The translations under genes were made by a program, and so were the position numbers. A model generated the notes under the pieces. The model was not told the DNA's origin. It searched no databases and worked only from the letters and a program-made list of their open reading frames with translations. From contig OX328126.1 in the NCBI GenBank assembly GCA_946811695.1, forward strand, positions 9,648,746-9,712,745: a stretch of DNA of 64,000 nt, written 5' to 3'. The stretch is from Gonocerus acuteangulatus (lineage: Eukaryota > Arthropoda > Insecta > Hemiptera > Coreidae). Below, piece after piece: positions 10,920 through 21,756 of the stretch; positions within the stretch are counted from its first letter, which is position 1; every line of letters starts with the position of its first letter.

Positions 10920-10920
<1 letters not shown>

Positions 10921-10990
10921 TTTGTCTGTATCTGATTAATGGCCATATGACATACTAGGGAGATAATGAGGTCAGTACTACGATCCGGCC

Positions 10991-11172
10991 ACCTGATTTT
11001 CCCCTTGGCAGGTATTATTTAAAGGCTGGCTTGGTCTAGGGACGGTCGGGGACGCCAATTCCAATCCACGAACGAAGACGGTCGAAATATCCTTAGTGGT
11101 TGGGATGTGAACTCAGATCCTCCAGCATATTAGTCCAGAGCTCTCTCTATGTCTGAGGTAACCTCGCCCCCA
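10991..11172 (-). mobile_element. tRNA-derived SINE, family 2, copy 2
   Basis: On the minus strand GGGGGCGAGGTTACCTCAGA is the tRNA-like head and a B-box-like GAGTTCACATCCC follows. The body (GGGACGGTCGGGGACGCC on +) matches copies at 4572 and 44898. Confidence 0.75.
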
Positions 11173-11231
11173 AAATATATATAAAGATACCTTGAGGCAC
11201 TCTCCTGAAACATATTACGTTAAGAACTCTC

Positions 11232-11352
11232 GCCAGATCTGTCGAATTTCAATTTCACAAATACAAGCTACAAGCCTTAGTATAAAATACTGTAACTACT
11301 ACAGGTATAATGCAAGTACATTTTACAGACAATCGGTTTAAGTGCTAAAAAA
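11232..11352. repeat. Dispersed repeat, second copy of 6930-7046
   Basis: ATCTGTCGAATTTCAATTTC through CAATCGGTTTAAGTGCTAAA is nearly identical to 6930-7046, with one substitution noticed (GCAAGTAC versus GCAAGGAC). Family unknown. Confidence 0.85.
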
Positions 11353-11840
11353 TTCTTTATTTATAAAAAAAATTAGGACATTTCGAAAGTTGTTAATAAT
11401 AAACAATAATTAGTAAGAAATTACCAACTAAAATTAAATGAAACCTTTAAAGAAACTTACTAATTTAAAATCTCACTGCAAGTTTAAATAATTAAAACTT
11501 AACATAACTAAAAACTTTTAATTAAAGAACTAACAACAAATGAGATAATTAATTATTAAACTCATTTTGAACGGATGGAAAGGAATTTCCAAACTACTCC
11601 GAATAGTTTCTACTATAAAAATAGTTCCAAGGAATTCTTCTCCAAAGTTCTCCGTGTCGGGAACTAAAACATAACTCTCTTAAAGTTACAGGCTATTCAA
11701 TGGATTTAGTAACTAGGTTCTCATAACTAACATAACTCTCTTAAAGTTACAGGCTATTCAATGGATTTAGTAAGTCGTGTGGTAAGTTGTCAAGTAGTCT
11801 GCATATAACCTTCGTTAGTCTGCGCCCGTGCTTCGTCACA
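11353..11840. other. AT-rich sequence with a 45-bp direct repeat
   Basis: AACATAACTCTCTTAAAGTT + ACAGGCTATTCAATGGATTTAGTAA occurs at about 11668 and again at about 11728. No gene recognised. Confidence 0.7.
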
Positions 11841-11936
11841 GCAGATAAGTAGTTATTGCGTTAAATAATGTATCGTCAAAATTAACGCTACTACAAAATA
11901 TTGTGCAGTTTATTGTAGCACGATTCCTGTCCTACT

Positions 11937-13245
11937 ATTAGTCCGAGAGCCAGCAACGCACTTTTCATGAAGTGTTTTATGCATCCTGAAATTTTGCTAT
12001 AATATACCTCTTGGGTAGGTAAGAAGGTATATATATTAGACCGAGAGCCAGCAACGCACTTTTCATGAAGTGTTTTATGCATCCTGAAATTTTGCTATAA
12101 TATACCTCTTAGGTAGATAAGAAGGTATATAAATTAGTCCGAGAGCCAGGAACGCACTTTTCATGAAGTGTTTTATGCATCCTGAAATGTTGCTATAATA
12201 TACCTCTTGGGTAGGTAAGAAGGTAAATATATTAGACCGAGAGCCAGCAACGCACTTTTCATGAAGTGTTTTATGCATCCTGAAATTTTGCTATAATATA
12301 CCTCTTGGGTAGGTAAGAAGGTATATATATATTAGTCCGAGAGCCAGCAACGCACTTTTCATGAAGTGTTTTATGCATCCTGAAATTTTGCTATTATATA
12401 CCTCTTAGGTAGATAAGAAGGTATATATGTGTTTCCTGGACATATCTTGGAACACCAAGTACTGCGCATAGAGGAAGGTACGAAAATATATTTTCCAAAA
12501 ATAGAGTTTTATTTAGAAGGCAACTATCTTTAATGTAAAATTAAGACAATTTTACAATGAATAATAAATATGGCAGACACTTTTAAGGGGTATAACACGT
12601 ACAAAAAAAATAATTGTTTTTATTCTAATATTAAATGAGAGTTTTATTTTCGCTGTCATTAAAACCGGAACAGCTGTACAAGATTATGTGAGCAAGAACC
12701 AATGAGAGCACAGAAAACAACCAACACTGCGCAGTCGTGGCATACACTCTTACGGTTACGCGCAGTGTATTCCAGTCTATCATAAGCAACATTTATTTTC
12801 ATGTTTCCTGATAATTAAACCCCACAAAAGTGTCTGCCCTTTTGCAATTATTTTCAAATATGTTTATTGAAAACGCTGTTTAAATCGCAGCGTAAATAAA
12901 GCACTTCATTAATTATTAAAAATAAAAACTAGGTACTTAGTTGTTTTTTTTATTATTATCATTTTAACCCCCTTAAAAGTGCCTGCCTTATTTATTATTA
13001 ATTTGAAAATTGCCTTAATTTGCCATTTATTTCATTAATAATAGTTGGCTTCTGAATAAAGCTCTACTTTTAGGCAATATTGTTTTGCACCTTTCCCCTA
13101 TGCACAGTACCTGGTGCACCAAGGTATGTCCAGGAAACACATATATACCTTCTTATCTACCCAAGAGGTATATTATAGCAAAATTTCAGGGTGCATAACA
13201 CACTTCATGAAAAGTGCGTTGCTGGCTCTCGGTCTATATATGTTA
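11937..13245. mobile_element. Foldback element F, copy 1, with reiterated left end
   Basis: The left end carries five tandem 98-bp units (11941-12430); the right end has a single inverted unit (13145-13237). Inside these, 12430-12615 and 12945-13140 are further inverted arms (GTGTTTCCTGGACATA / ATGTCCAGGAAACAC; GGCAGACACTTTTAAGGGG / CCCCTTAAAAGTGCCTGCC). The middle (12616-12944) has no coding sequence. The 37-kb copy of repeat G lacks the whole element. Resembles foldback transposons, whose ends are built of subterminal tandem repeats. Confidence 0.82.
11941..12430. repeat. 98-bp tandem repeat, 5 copies
   Basis: Units start at 11941, 12039, 12137, 12235 and 12335 with GTCCGAGAGCCAGCAACGCA and contain CTTTTCATGAAGTGTTTTAT, CCTGAAATTTTGCTATAATA and TACCTCTTGGGTAGGTAAGA. 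Frames translated from it (MHKTLHEKCVAGSRS) are repeat artefacts. Confidence 0.95.
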
Positions 13246-13800
13246 TTCATCAATTGATAAGTAATCAAAGAATAATGTTTCCTGACACTGGGGCGCTCCG
13301 GACCAGTGTGAAGGAACAGATAACCTAGAGATAACCCGTTATCTATAGGTTAGCAGTAACAGAGTTTAACCGGTACAGGTTAAAATCCATTATCAAAACT
13401 AAATGGACGTTAAAATTTAACACTTTATGTTTCCAAAGTGCCAAGAAGTGTTCTGACTGGGGATGCTGATGGGTGAGGAGGCTGTGCAAGGGTTCGGAAT
13501 ATTATTACCTCGGATGGACCATCACCAGGTATAGCGTAAACTCCATGAGGGACAAAATCACAGTTTATTTCTAGTAAATCAAGGTCTGCCATCATAGTTG
13601 AAATTAACCGCAAATAAAAATAATATTATGAAATAGACACAGTGCGGTAACAGCATTCTTTCTTTAAAACCAACTAAAAATTCAAACCCTCCTAAAATAC
13701 TTTAATTTGAATAATAAAATTTGAATATAAAAAAAAAAAAAACTTTTCTTAGCGAGTGTTTACATCCTAAAGGGAGTGTCCAAGCAAAATTTTAAATTTT

Positions 13801-14000
13801 NNNNNNNNNNNNNNNNNNNNNNNNNNNNNNNNNNNNNNNNNNNNNNNNNNNNNNNNNNNNNNNNNNNNNNNNNNNNNNNNNNNNNNNNNNNNNNNNNNNN
13901 NNNNNNNNNNNNNNNNNNNNNNNNNNNNNNNNNNNNNNNNNNNNNNNNNNNNNNNNNNNNNNNNNNNNNNNNNNNNNNNNNNNNNNNNNNNNNNNNNNNN
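13801..14000. other. Assembly gap (200 N)
   Basis: Exactly 200 N bases, ending in a TA run directly before the first 115-bp unit. The true array length on the left is therefore unknown; the round number suggests a placeholder gap. Confidence 0.99.
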
Positions 14001-14008
14001 ATATATAT

Positions 14009-14108
14009 ACTAGCTGTGCCAGCGACTTCGTCCGCGCGGATAGTGACAGGGCAGCATTTCGTCGGTCCCTTGGAGGACGCTATAGACGATTTCTACAGTG
14101 TTTGTATA

Positions 14109-14159
<51 letters not shown>

Positions 14160-14391
14160 TAGCTGTGCCAGCGACTTCGTCCGCGCGGATAGTGACAGGG
14201 CAGCATTTCGTTGGTCCCTTGGCGGACGCTATAGACGATTTCTACAGTGTTTGTATATATATGTATATATATATATATATATTATATACTAGCTGTGCCA
14301 GCGACTTCGTCCGCGCGGATAGTGACAGGGCAGCATTTCGTCGGTCCCTTGGCGGACGCTATAGACGATTTCTACAGTGTTTGTATATATA

Positions 14392-14431
<40 letters not shown>

Positions 14432-14530
14432 CTAGCTGTGCCAGCGACTTCGTCCGCGCGGATAGTGACAGGGCAGCATTTCGTCGGTCCCTTGGAGGAC
14501 GCTATAGACGATTTCTACAGTGTTTGTATA

Positions 14531-14600
<70 letters not shown>

Positions 14601-14705
14601 CTAGCTGTGCCAGCGACTTCGTCCGCGCGGATAGTAACAGGGCAGCATTTCGTCGGTCCCTAGGAGGACGCTATAGACGATTTCTACAGTGTTTGTATAT
14701 ATATG

Positions 14706-14756
<51 letters not shown>

Positions 14757-15203
14757 TAGCTGTGCCAGCGACTTCGTCCGCGCGGATAGTGACAGGGCAG
14801 CATTTCGTCGGTCCCTTGGAGGACGCTATAGACGATTTCTACAGTGTTTGTATATATATGTATATATATACTAGCTGTGCCAGCGACTTCGTCCGCGCGG
14901 ATAGTGACAGGGCAGCATTTCGTCGGTCCCCTGGTGGACGCTATAGACGATTTCTACAGTGTTTGTATATATATGTATATATATACTAGCTGTGCCAGCG
15001 ACTTCGTCCGCGCGGATAGTGACAGGGCAGCATTTCGTCGGTCCCTTGGAGGACGCTATAGACGATTTCTACAGTGTTTATATATATATGTATATATATA
15101 TATACTAGCTGCGCCAGCGACTTCGTCCGCGCGGATAGTGACAGGGCAGCATTTCGTCGGTCCCTTGGAGGAAGCTATAGACGATTTCTACAGTGTTTAT
15201 ATA

Positions 15204-15235
<32 letters not shown>

Positions 15236-15334
15236 CTAGCTGTGCCAGCGACTTCGTCCGCGCGGATAGTGACAGGGCAGCATTTCGTCGGTCCCTTGGC
15301 GGACGCTATAGACGATTTCTACAGTGTTTGTATA

Positions 15335-15385
<51 letters not shown>

Positions 15386-16241
15386 TAGCTGTGCCAGCGA
15401 CTTAGTCCGCGCGGATAGTGACAGGGCAGCATTTCGTCGGTCCCCTGGTGGACGCTATAGACGATTTCTACAGTGTTTGTATATATATGTATATATATAC
15501 TAGCTGTGCCAGCGACTTAGTCCGCGCGGATAGTGACAGGGCAGCATTTCGTCGGTCCCCTGGTGGACGCTATAGACGATTTCTACAGTGTTTGTATATA
15601 TATGTATATATATACTAGCTGTGCCAGCGACTTCGTCCGCGCGGATAGTGACAGGGCAGCATTTCGTCGGTCCCTTGGAGGACGCTATAGACGATTTCTA
15701 CAGTGTTTGTATATATATGTATATATATACTAGCTGTGCCAGCGACTTCGTCCGCGCGGATAGTGACAGGGCAGCATTTCGTCGGTCCCTTGGAGGACGC
15801 TATAGACGATTTCTACAGTGTTTGTATATATATGTATATATATACTAGCTGTGCCAGCGACTTCGTCCGCGCGGATAGTGACAGGGCAGCATTTCGTCGG
15901 TCCCTTGGAGGACGCTATAGACGATTTCTACAGTGTTTGTATATATATGTATATATATACTAGCTGTGCCAGCGACTTCGTCCGCGCGGATAGTGACAGG
16001 GCAGCATTTCGTCGGTCCCTTGGAGGACGCTATAGACGATTTCTACAGTGTTTGTATATATATGTATATATATATACTAACTGTGCCAGCGACTTCGTCC
16101 GCGCGGATAGTGACAGGGCAGCATTTCGTCGGTCCCTTGGAGGACGCTATAGACGATTTCTACAGTGTTTGTATATATATGTATATATATACTAGCTGTG
16201 CCAGCGACTTCGTCCGCGCGGATAGTGACAGGGCAGCATTT
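14009..16241 (-). repeat. 115-bp (variable) tandem array of Helitron-like ends, 18 units
   Basis: Units begin ACTAGCTGTGCCAGCGACTT at 14009, 14157, 14288, 14431, 14600, 14756, 14870, 14985, 15104, 15236, 15384, 15499, 15614, 15729, 15844, 15959, 16077 and 16191. Each has a conserved core of about 90 bp (CGTCCGCGCGGATAGTGACA ... GACGATTTCTACAGTGTTTG) and a TA tract of variable length; the minimum period is 115. On the minus strand each unit ends GCGGACGAAGTCGC (imperfect hairpin), then a CTAG followed by T, which is the canonical Helitron 3' end. The last unit breaks off at 16241. Confidence 0.85.
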
Positions 16242-16944
16242 TTGGATATATCTATTGGTTTATTTTGGATTATAAGGCTGAGCGAAAGGACAGAATCTAT
16301 ATTAAACAGTTTTCTTTAGTTTATTGTCAGTATTATAGACCAATATACCCAATCTCTTATTTAAGGTAGCTGTTTCAAAGGCACATCAATGTTAGCACAA
16401 CTTATTTCAAACCATCTTAATACCTTTCACATAAATAGAATCTTTACATTACAAGAAAAGTGGGGGCGGTGATCCTTGAAGTATTTCAGGATCCATTACC
16501 AAGATATCTAATAAACTAAATGTTAATGTCCTAATGAATCCTTTCTGTTTCCCAATCAACATTGAGTGGGATTGATCTTCAATAGGAATAACCTGGAATA
16601 GAATTGATTGAAAGTGGATTAGGTTTGGTAGGCAGATATACAAACAGTTTCATCCTGCTTTGTAGGTTCGCAGTCTGATGGAGTTCCGTCAAGAGGTATT
16701 TATACTAAACAGATTTACCTTTAAGAAAACTTTAAAAGGGAACATCATCATGTCTTGAATTTCTAGAAGGATTTAAAACCCTATTGCATGAATCTAGTTG
16801 CGATGGTATTTAAAAGAAGTATACAAAATGATTTAAAAACAATGTCCATCCTGCAGGAGTTGCCAATACTCACTGAAGCAAGCAATAAACTAAATAAAAA
16901 CTTATAAAATTTGGTCTTCCTCCATCCCCTGCGCATTTATTGGT
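16242..16944. other. Unassigned sequence
   Basis: No recognised coding sequence, RNA gene or repeat. Confidence 0.4.
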
Positions 16945-16958
16945 ATTAATTACACAGG

Positions 16959-17122
16959 GGTCTTCCGTGGTCTAGTGGCTAGCGCGCTGGATTCATAAGC
17001 GGGAGATGGTGAGTTCGATCCCCACCGGCGCCAGAAATTTTCTCATCCCAGGGCTCGCTGAGAAAGTTCCTGGCTGCACCCTGGACGTCGGCGCTAATGG
17101 CCAAGATTTATGTCGATGCGCC

Positions 17123-17151
<29 letters not shown>
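16959..17151 (+). mobile_element. tRNA-derived SINE, family 1, copy 2 (complete, with target duplication)
   Basis: Head GGTCTTCCGTGGTCTAGTGG (A box), GAGTTCGATCCCCACCGGCG (B box), body GTCGGCGCTAATGGCC, and an A-tail at 17125-17151. The flanks ATTAATTACACAGG (16945-16958) and ATTAATTATACAGG (17152-17165) form a 14-bp target duplication with one mismatch, so both ends are fixed. LINE-type target-primed insertion is inferred. Confidence 0.92.
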
Positions 17152-17157
<6 letters not shown>

Positions 17158-17206
17158 TATACAGGCACACAAAATAAAAATGTGGTATTTTCCGAAGACT
17201 TGTACA

Positions 17207-17454
17207 TATCGTCTATACAAAAGGAAACTAACGAATATGAAAATCAACACTTTTCAGAGTGGAAAAGTATTTATTCATAACTTTTTTTTGGACAGTCAAA
17301 TATTCGGCAGATTTGACCTTTTGATAGTGGAATACTTTCCCTTTAATAGAGTGAAGTCAGATTGAAGAATTTGCCGTACATAAGTCCAGCAGAAATTATT
17401 AAAGATGGACAATGAAAGATGCATTTTTTCATATTTTCTTTTGTATCGACGATA
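17207..17454. mobile_element. MITE family N, copy 2
   Basis: Ends TATCGTCTATACAAAAGGAA and CTTTTGTATCGACGATA; interior nearly identical to copy 1 (CACTTTTCAGAGTGGAAAAG, TTTGACCTTTTGATAGTGGA, GAATTTGCCGTACATAAGTC). It lies 40 bp beyond the SINE target duplication. Confidence 0.82.
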
Positions 17455-17607
17455 TATTCGAATGTATTTCGACACGCCGAATCCAGAGTCCTTTTCATCC
17501 CATCACGTCACGTTCAAGAGCATTTGAAGGCCACATTTCGTATGAAGAAATAAATAGAGCTTCCGTGGTTTTGAAAGTCGCTGAATTCGAGTCCGAATCC
17601 GAACACA

Positions 17608-17618
17608 TATCCGGATAC

Positions 17619-17695
<77 letters not shown>

Positions 17696-17700
17696 AGTGC

Positions 17701-17748
<48 letters not shown>

Positions 17749-17763
17749 GAGTGTGTGTGTTTG
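17608..17763. repeat. Compound (TA)n/(TG)n microsatellite
   Basis: Long TA runs broken by TGTG and GAGTGCG segments. Open frames on both strands of YIYIYI type are artefacts of this run. Confidence 0.95.
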
Positions 17764-18230
17764 TGTTTCTTGACTAATGGATTAAGAATTACCAATATTT
17801 CTCGTCAGCGAATCCGGATTATATTATCGAGCCAACGCCATAGGCGGAATTTATATGACTGAATAAAAAGAAGAAACACACTAAAAGATGGCCCCAATAG
17901 ACAGCCTAGGAATTAGTGGCCTTGAAAGTTAATGGCACCAAAAAAAAAGTCGACATTAAAAAAAAAAGTATAAACCACATGACTATTTGACGATTCCTTA
18001 AAGGCATTTCCGTTGGCGGTGTAGTTTTGTTGAATGCAGAAATTAGAAGATCCGGACAAGCGAGGCCCAATTGGTGTACAGACCGAGGAAAAAGTGATTA
18101 ATGTAGTTTTTGTTTTTTTCTCAAATCTCAGCAGTACACTCTCTCAACGTCAACCAGCAAAAAATAGCACACGAACACAAACATTTTACAATCTTTTGTG
18201 CATGTGTGTGTGTGTTTAAGAGCGTATCAA
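17764..18230. other. Unassigned sequence
   Basis: Nothing recognised apart from A-runs at 17939 and 17959. Confidence 0.4.
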
Positions 18231-18390
18231 CAATTGGGATATTAACGCCAAGCTATCTACAGGTTGCCACCCTTTTATAATGCCAAGAGCACGTGGTCGG
18301 TCACCCATTCAGGTACGCCCGACGTTGGTTAACTCCGGTGATAAACGAGAACCGGTGCATTCAACATGGTTATGGCCGATAGCCATTTTA
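18231..18390 (-). mobile_element. 5S rRNA-headed SINE, copy 2
   Basis: On the minus strand the 5S-like head (TATGGCCGATAGCC, GAACCGGTG, ACGTCGGGCGT and GGGTGACCGACCACGTGCTC seen through their complements) is followed by AAAAGGGTGGCAACCTGTAG + ATAGCTTGGCGTTAATA. The tail is the same module as at 5790-5830. The 5S head has a short internal deletion near the GTCGGGCGT segment. Confidence 0.8.
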
Positions 18391-18884
18391 CCTATTAATA
18401 CAATTTTTAAAAAATATATATTACGTCGATTATTAAAAAAATAAAGTAATTTGATCCGAATTAATTTGCTCTTCGCCTGGGAGACAACCAAATAGAATAC
18501 CAGGTTTCGTTTTACGCCATGGCAAGTTAATCCATCTAATAAAGTCATGCTTCAGATAGACGATGAAGAGTCATATTTACCTAACGTCTTGTAGAACTCA
18601 GAAGTAGGTATATCTACTAACATCTAAAAGCATAACTCATCAGTATTTCATACGGGCCAAATAAAACATCAGATAATTAATTTTCAAGTCGTAATCTGTA
18701 AATAAATTACAAAATTTAATGAAACGTTAACATTTTTCAACTACTATGTAACCGCAAAACAGTAAATACTAGCTATACACAAAAAACTACTTGTTTTAAA
18801 TTTGTAGTTGTAACTACTGAGTATAATTAATGCATGTCCAAGATTGGGTTAAGAATTCCAGATAGTGGTACAATGGCAATAGTC

Positions 18885-19080
18885 CGAGAGCCAGTAACCG
18901 CACGTTTCATGAAGTGTTTTGAAGCACCTTCAAATTTTGCTATAATGTACCACTTGGGTAGATAAGAAGGTATACATACAATACCTACACTATTTATGGG
19001 CAATATTTTTTTGCACCTTTTCCCTATGCGCAATACCTGGTGTTCCGCGGTAAGTCTAGCCAACAGATGACTAGGTGTTC
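18885..19080. mobile_element. Foldback element F, copy 2 (fragment)
   Basis: GTCCGAGAGCCAGTAACCGC, TTTCATGAAGTGTTTT, TTTTGCTATAATGTACCACT, TGGGTAGATAAGAAGGTATA, then TTTTTTGCACCTTTTCCCTA and CAATACCTGGTG. This is one 98-bp terminal unit fused to part of the inner arm; the rest is deleted. Confidence 0.75.
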
Positions 19081-19182
19081 AATTTCAGGTTACCAGCTCT
19101 TGAACTACAATTTAAAAAATGCATGCCAATGCGAAACAGCATTTTCGCAGGGATGTTGATGTTTCATCGCACATTTCACCGG

Positions 19183-19680
19183 TGTTAGCGCGTTTCTTAC
19201 CATTCTCCATAGGTAGGAAACCCGCTTATGTCATGACGCAATCCGGAAGCGCCGACTTGAAAATTGAATCTTCACTTTTCAGAAGAAAATAACGGTGGTT
19301 CGAATTTGTGTGTGTGTAAATATACCTAATCAGGGGCTTTCCTTGTTAGGAAGTCCTCCCGTCATGCCCTCTAGTAGGATGCCTGACTGAAACGAGGCAA
19401 TACAACGAGAGGACTTTCTAACAAGGACAGCCCTTCAATAGGTGCACAACATGTCGGGATAAAGATTTCCAATAAAGTAGTTGAAGCAAACGTATGGTGT
19501 ACTACATTATCGACCCCCTGCCGTAGAAAGAAATAAGAAGAAGTGAAATATATATATTTGTCTGCTCGCTGTCTCAAAAGCTCAAAAATGGACCGATTTT
19601 GATGAAATTTGGTATAAAAATACATTGTCTAATTTCAAAGGCCAACTTCATTAACCAGCAGAATTCGTCTACAGGAACAC
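19183..19680 (-). mobile_element. Helentron-like family B, copy 1 (3' portion)
   Basis: Matches the 61961-63961 copy in the same order: a 3' hairpin region with GGTAGGAAACCCGC, GCAATCCGGAAGCGCCGACT, AAAATAACGGTGGTTCGAAT, a microsatellite-like stretch, then GACCGATTTTGATGAAATTT and AAAGGCCAACTTCATTAACC. Between 19333 and 19433 is a separate inverted repeat. The 5' half is missing, ending near the mariner fragment. Confidence 0.7.
19333..19433. repeat. Inverted repeat, about 25-bp arms
   Basis: GGGCTTTCCTTGTTAGGAAG + TCCTC (from 19334) is complementary to GAGGACTTTCTAACAAGGAC + AGCCC (19408-19433). The loop is about 50 bp. It lies where the TA microsatellite of family B would be, so it may be a small insertion. 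Confidence 0.8.
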
Positions 19681-19744
19681 TGTTTGGCCTAGTTTTACCC
19701 CCTGGAGTATTGTCATCTATTTACGATGCACCGTGTATATTCTA

Positions 19745-20098
19745 TCATGCTGTACCGTATGAAATGTCAGTTTTGGACTTGCCGATTTCCTTCAAATGTC
19801 TTGAAACTGTCGTGGCTCCTACTCCGAGTTCTTTGGCATATTCCCTAGTGATTTTTGAGGGATAAGCTTCAACCCTTTCTTTCAGGTGGTCATTGTCAAG
19901 CTTGGTCTCTGGCCTTCCTCGCTCCTCGTTGTCAAGGTAAAAATTTCCACATCGAAACCTGGAAAACCACCGGTAAACAGTTCGTTCATTCACCGTTGCC
20001 TCCCCGAAAGCCGTGTTAATGTTCATACACGCCTCAGCAGCGCTATGACCGAGCTTAAATTCATAACGAAAAATAATACGGATTTCCGTTGAAGTCAT
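19745..20098 (-). pseudogene. mariner transposase, N-terminal fragment
   Basis: 117 codons from ATG at 20098. The N-terminal helix-turn-helix of mariner transposases is clear: FRYEFKLGHSAAEA, NINTAFGEATVNERTVYRWF, RGRPETKLDND, and a second HTH region ending GVGATTVSRHLKEIGK. The family's usual transposase is about 345 residues with a D,D34D catalytic triad; only the DNA-binding third remains here and the catalytic domain is missing. The frame is intact over the fragment, so loss was by truncation rather than slow decay. Subfamily (cecropia/mori-like versus Hsmar1-like) is uncertain. Confidence 0.93.
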
Positions 20099-20109
20099 AA
20101 TTTAAGTTT

Positions 20110-20960
20110 TATTTTTTTCTCAGAGGATCGTTCTCACAACACAGTGCGCAAGTTACTGATTAAATAATAGGAATAAAAGAGCTTTAATTCCATATGTATA
20201 ACAATGATGTTTGTAAATAATGAAATAAAAAAGAGAAAGGATTAAATCGCAAAGTAAACAAAACTGGCATTTCTTACGGTGCAGCCTGATACAATCAGCC
20301 AGCAGTTATGTAATCGTTTTATTCATATACACATTTTATATAGTATTAATATCGCTAATCGTGACATGCCTAAGCAATTCATAACATAAATACTGAAATA
20401 AATACATAAAAGAAACCAGAGATGATAGGAAATATTAAAATTAAATATGAAAGCTAGCTTCTTAAATAGAATCTAATTATTGTATTAGTCATAAAACCCT
20501 CATTATTTACTCAATCCAGAGATTTTTTTATATAATTGCACACTCGATTCACGTTTATTTTACTTATTTATTTTTCTTTATATAAATAAAAAAAAATCAC
20601 AATAAAATAAAAATGAAGATAAGCCCCCTTGTTTATTTCCAGTGCTTATTCAATTTGTATGAAATGCCAAGTTCGGATTCCCTTGGTAATTTACTGCCGT
20701 CTCCAGATGTATGTGTGTGTATTATCCTTGACTTAGGCCCCAGGATGATCTCATCCAGGACCTCCTTGTTGGATGGAGAGTGGGGGTATCATCAACCACA
20801 TGCAGTAATCATACGTTCATTCCTTCGTCCTTCCTCGCAGGATATTCTTCATTAATGTCCTTAAACGGACATAGATTCAAATTCGGCTGCCTTTTTTTGC
20901 AACAGTCAGTAATGAATTTTATTGTGCAGTTTTTTTTTAAAATTGTTTTCGATACAAAAT
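20110..20960. other. Unassigned AT-rich sequence
   Basis: The first ~150 bp may be the 5' untranslated part and end of the mariner copy, but no TIR was recognised. The 80-codon frame at 20613-20855 has no recognisable domain. Confidence 0.4.
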
Positions 20961-20961
20961 A

Positions 20962-21528
20962 AAAAGTCCATCACGCAGGAGCTGCACAACTAAGCACTTT
21001 CCTCAGAATTGGGTAGTGCCGAGTGCATTCCTGAATAATTTGCTTAAAATAACCTATATAGATAATTAAAATTAAAATTAGTTCATTTTCACAAGACTTC
21101 TTTCTTATTAGATAGCCTGGACGTATAAAGGGTTTCGTAAAAATACAACAGAAATTACGACCGGTACGAGCAAATTAGTAATTTGTGTCCGAAGTAAACC
21201 TCCCCCCCTCCTATTGAACCAATTTAGTTTACTTTTACAAGACATTTTTCACTTCTGTTGACCACAACGAATACCAAGTTTCGTTGAAATATAATAAAAA
21301 TTATGACTGGTATTGGCAAATAAATACTATAGTTCCGGATTAACCCCCCCCCCTAACGAACCAATTTAATTTCTTTTTACAACACATTTTTTTATTCGGT
21401 TGACCACAACGAATACCGAGTCTCGATGTCTAGTAGGTAGGATCGATAAAGATTCGAAGACATTTTTCCAAAAAGTCCGTCATGAGTGCAACCTCAATAG
21501 CTACTTTCCTTCGGTGGAAAGTGCTAAA
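20962..21528 (+). mobile_element. Helentron-like family A, copy 3
   Basis: 5' AAAAGTCCATCACGCAGGAG, subterminal GCACTTTCCTC, poly-C units, and 3' CTACTTTCCTTCGGTGGAAA + GTGCTAA. One change in the 3' hairpin loop-side stem (GGTGG for GGAGG). It lacks the long TA run, being fused internally from a poly-C unit to the 3' block at about 21425. Confidence 0.7.
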
Positions 21529-21756
21529 AGTACCCTGGTAGAGGTTTCACCACAACATGTTCATACCTTTTATTGAAATATTCACAACCAATCTGTCAAT
21601 CCAACAATCAAAAAACTTCTATTAACAACCAACTTGAAATATAAATCAGTAAGACAGGTAAACAAGGAGTAGGGATTCACTGGAGACCCAAATATAAATT
21701 TAATTGTAGCGGCCGTTATTTTTATTTATTTATAATGAAACTCGGTGGAGATGATC

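Larger units (their letters stand above)
11841..13640. repeat. Dispersed repeat G, copy 1, split by a foldback element
   Basis: 11841-11936 and 13246-13640 align with 37275-37700: GATAAGTAGTTATT, ATGTATCGTCAAAATTAACG, GTTTATTGTAGCAC, then GGCGCTCCGGACCAGTGT, AGGTTAAAAT, GGATGCTGATGGGTGAGGAG and GAAATTAACCGCAAATAAAA. Copy 1 carries about 90 bp (13490-13590) that copy 2 lacks. Identity of G unknown. Confidence 0.8.

Noticed and set aside
14102..14989. 295-codon open frame and related overlapping frames
   Set aside because: Made of YIYIYI from TA repeats and the recurring [24 protein letters not shown] peptides of the 115-bp unit in different frames; it is a tandem repeat, not a gene.
17006..17365. 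119-codon plus-strand frame starting in the SINE
   Set aside because: It runs through SINE body, A-tail (poly-lysine) and MITE N; no protein would be expected.
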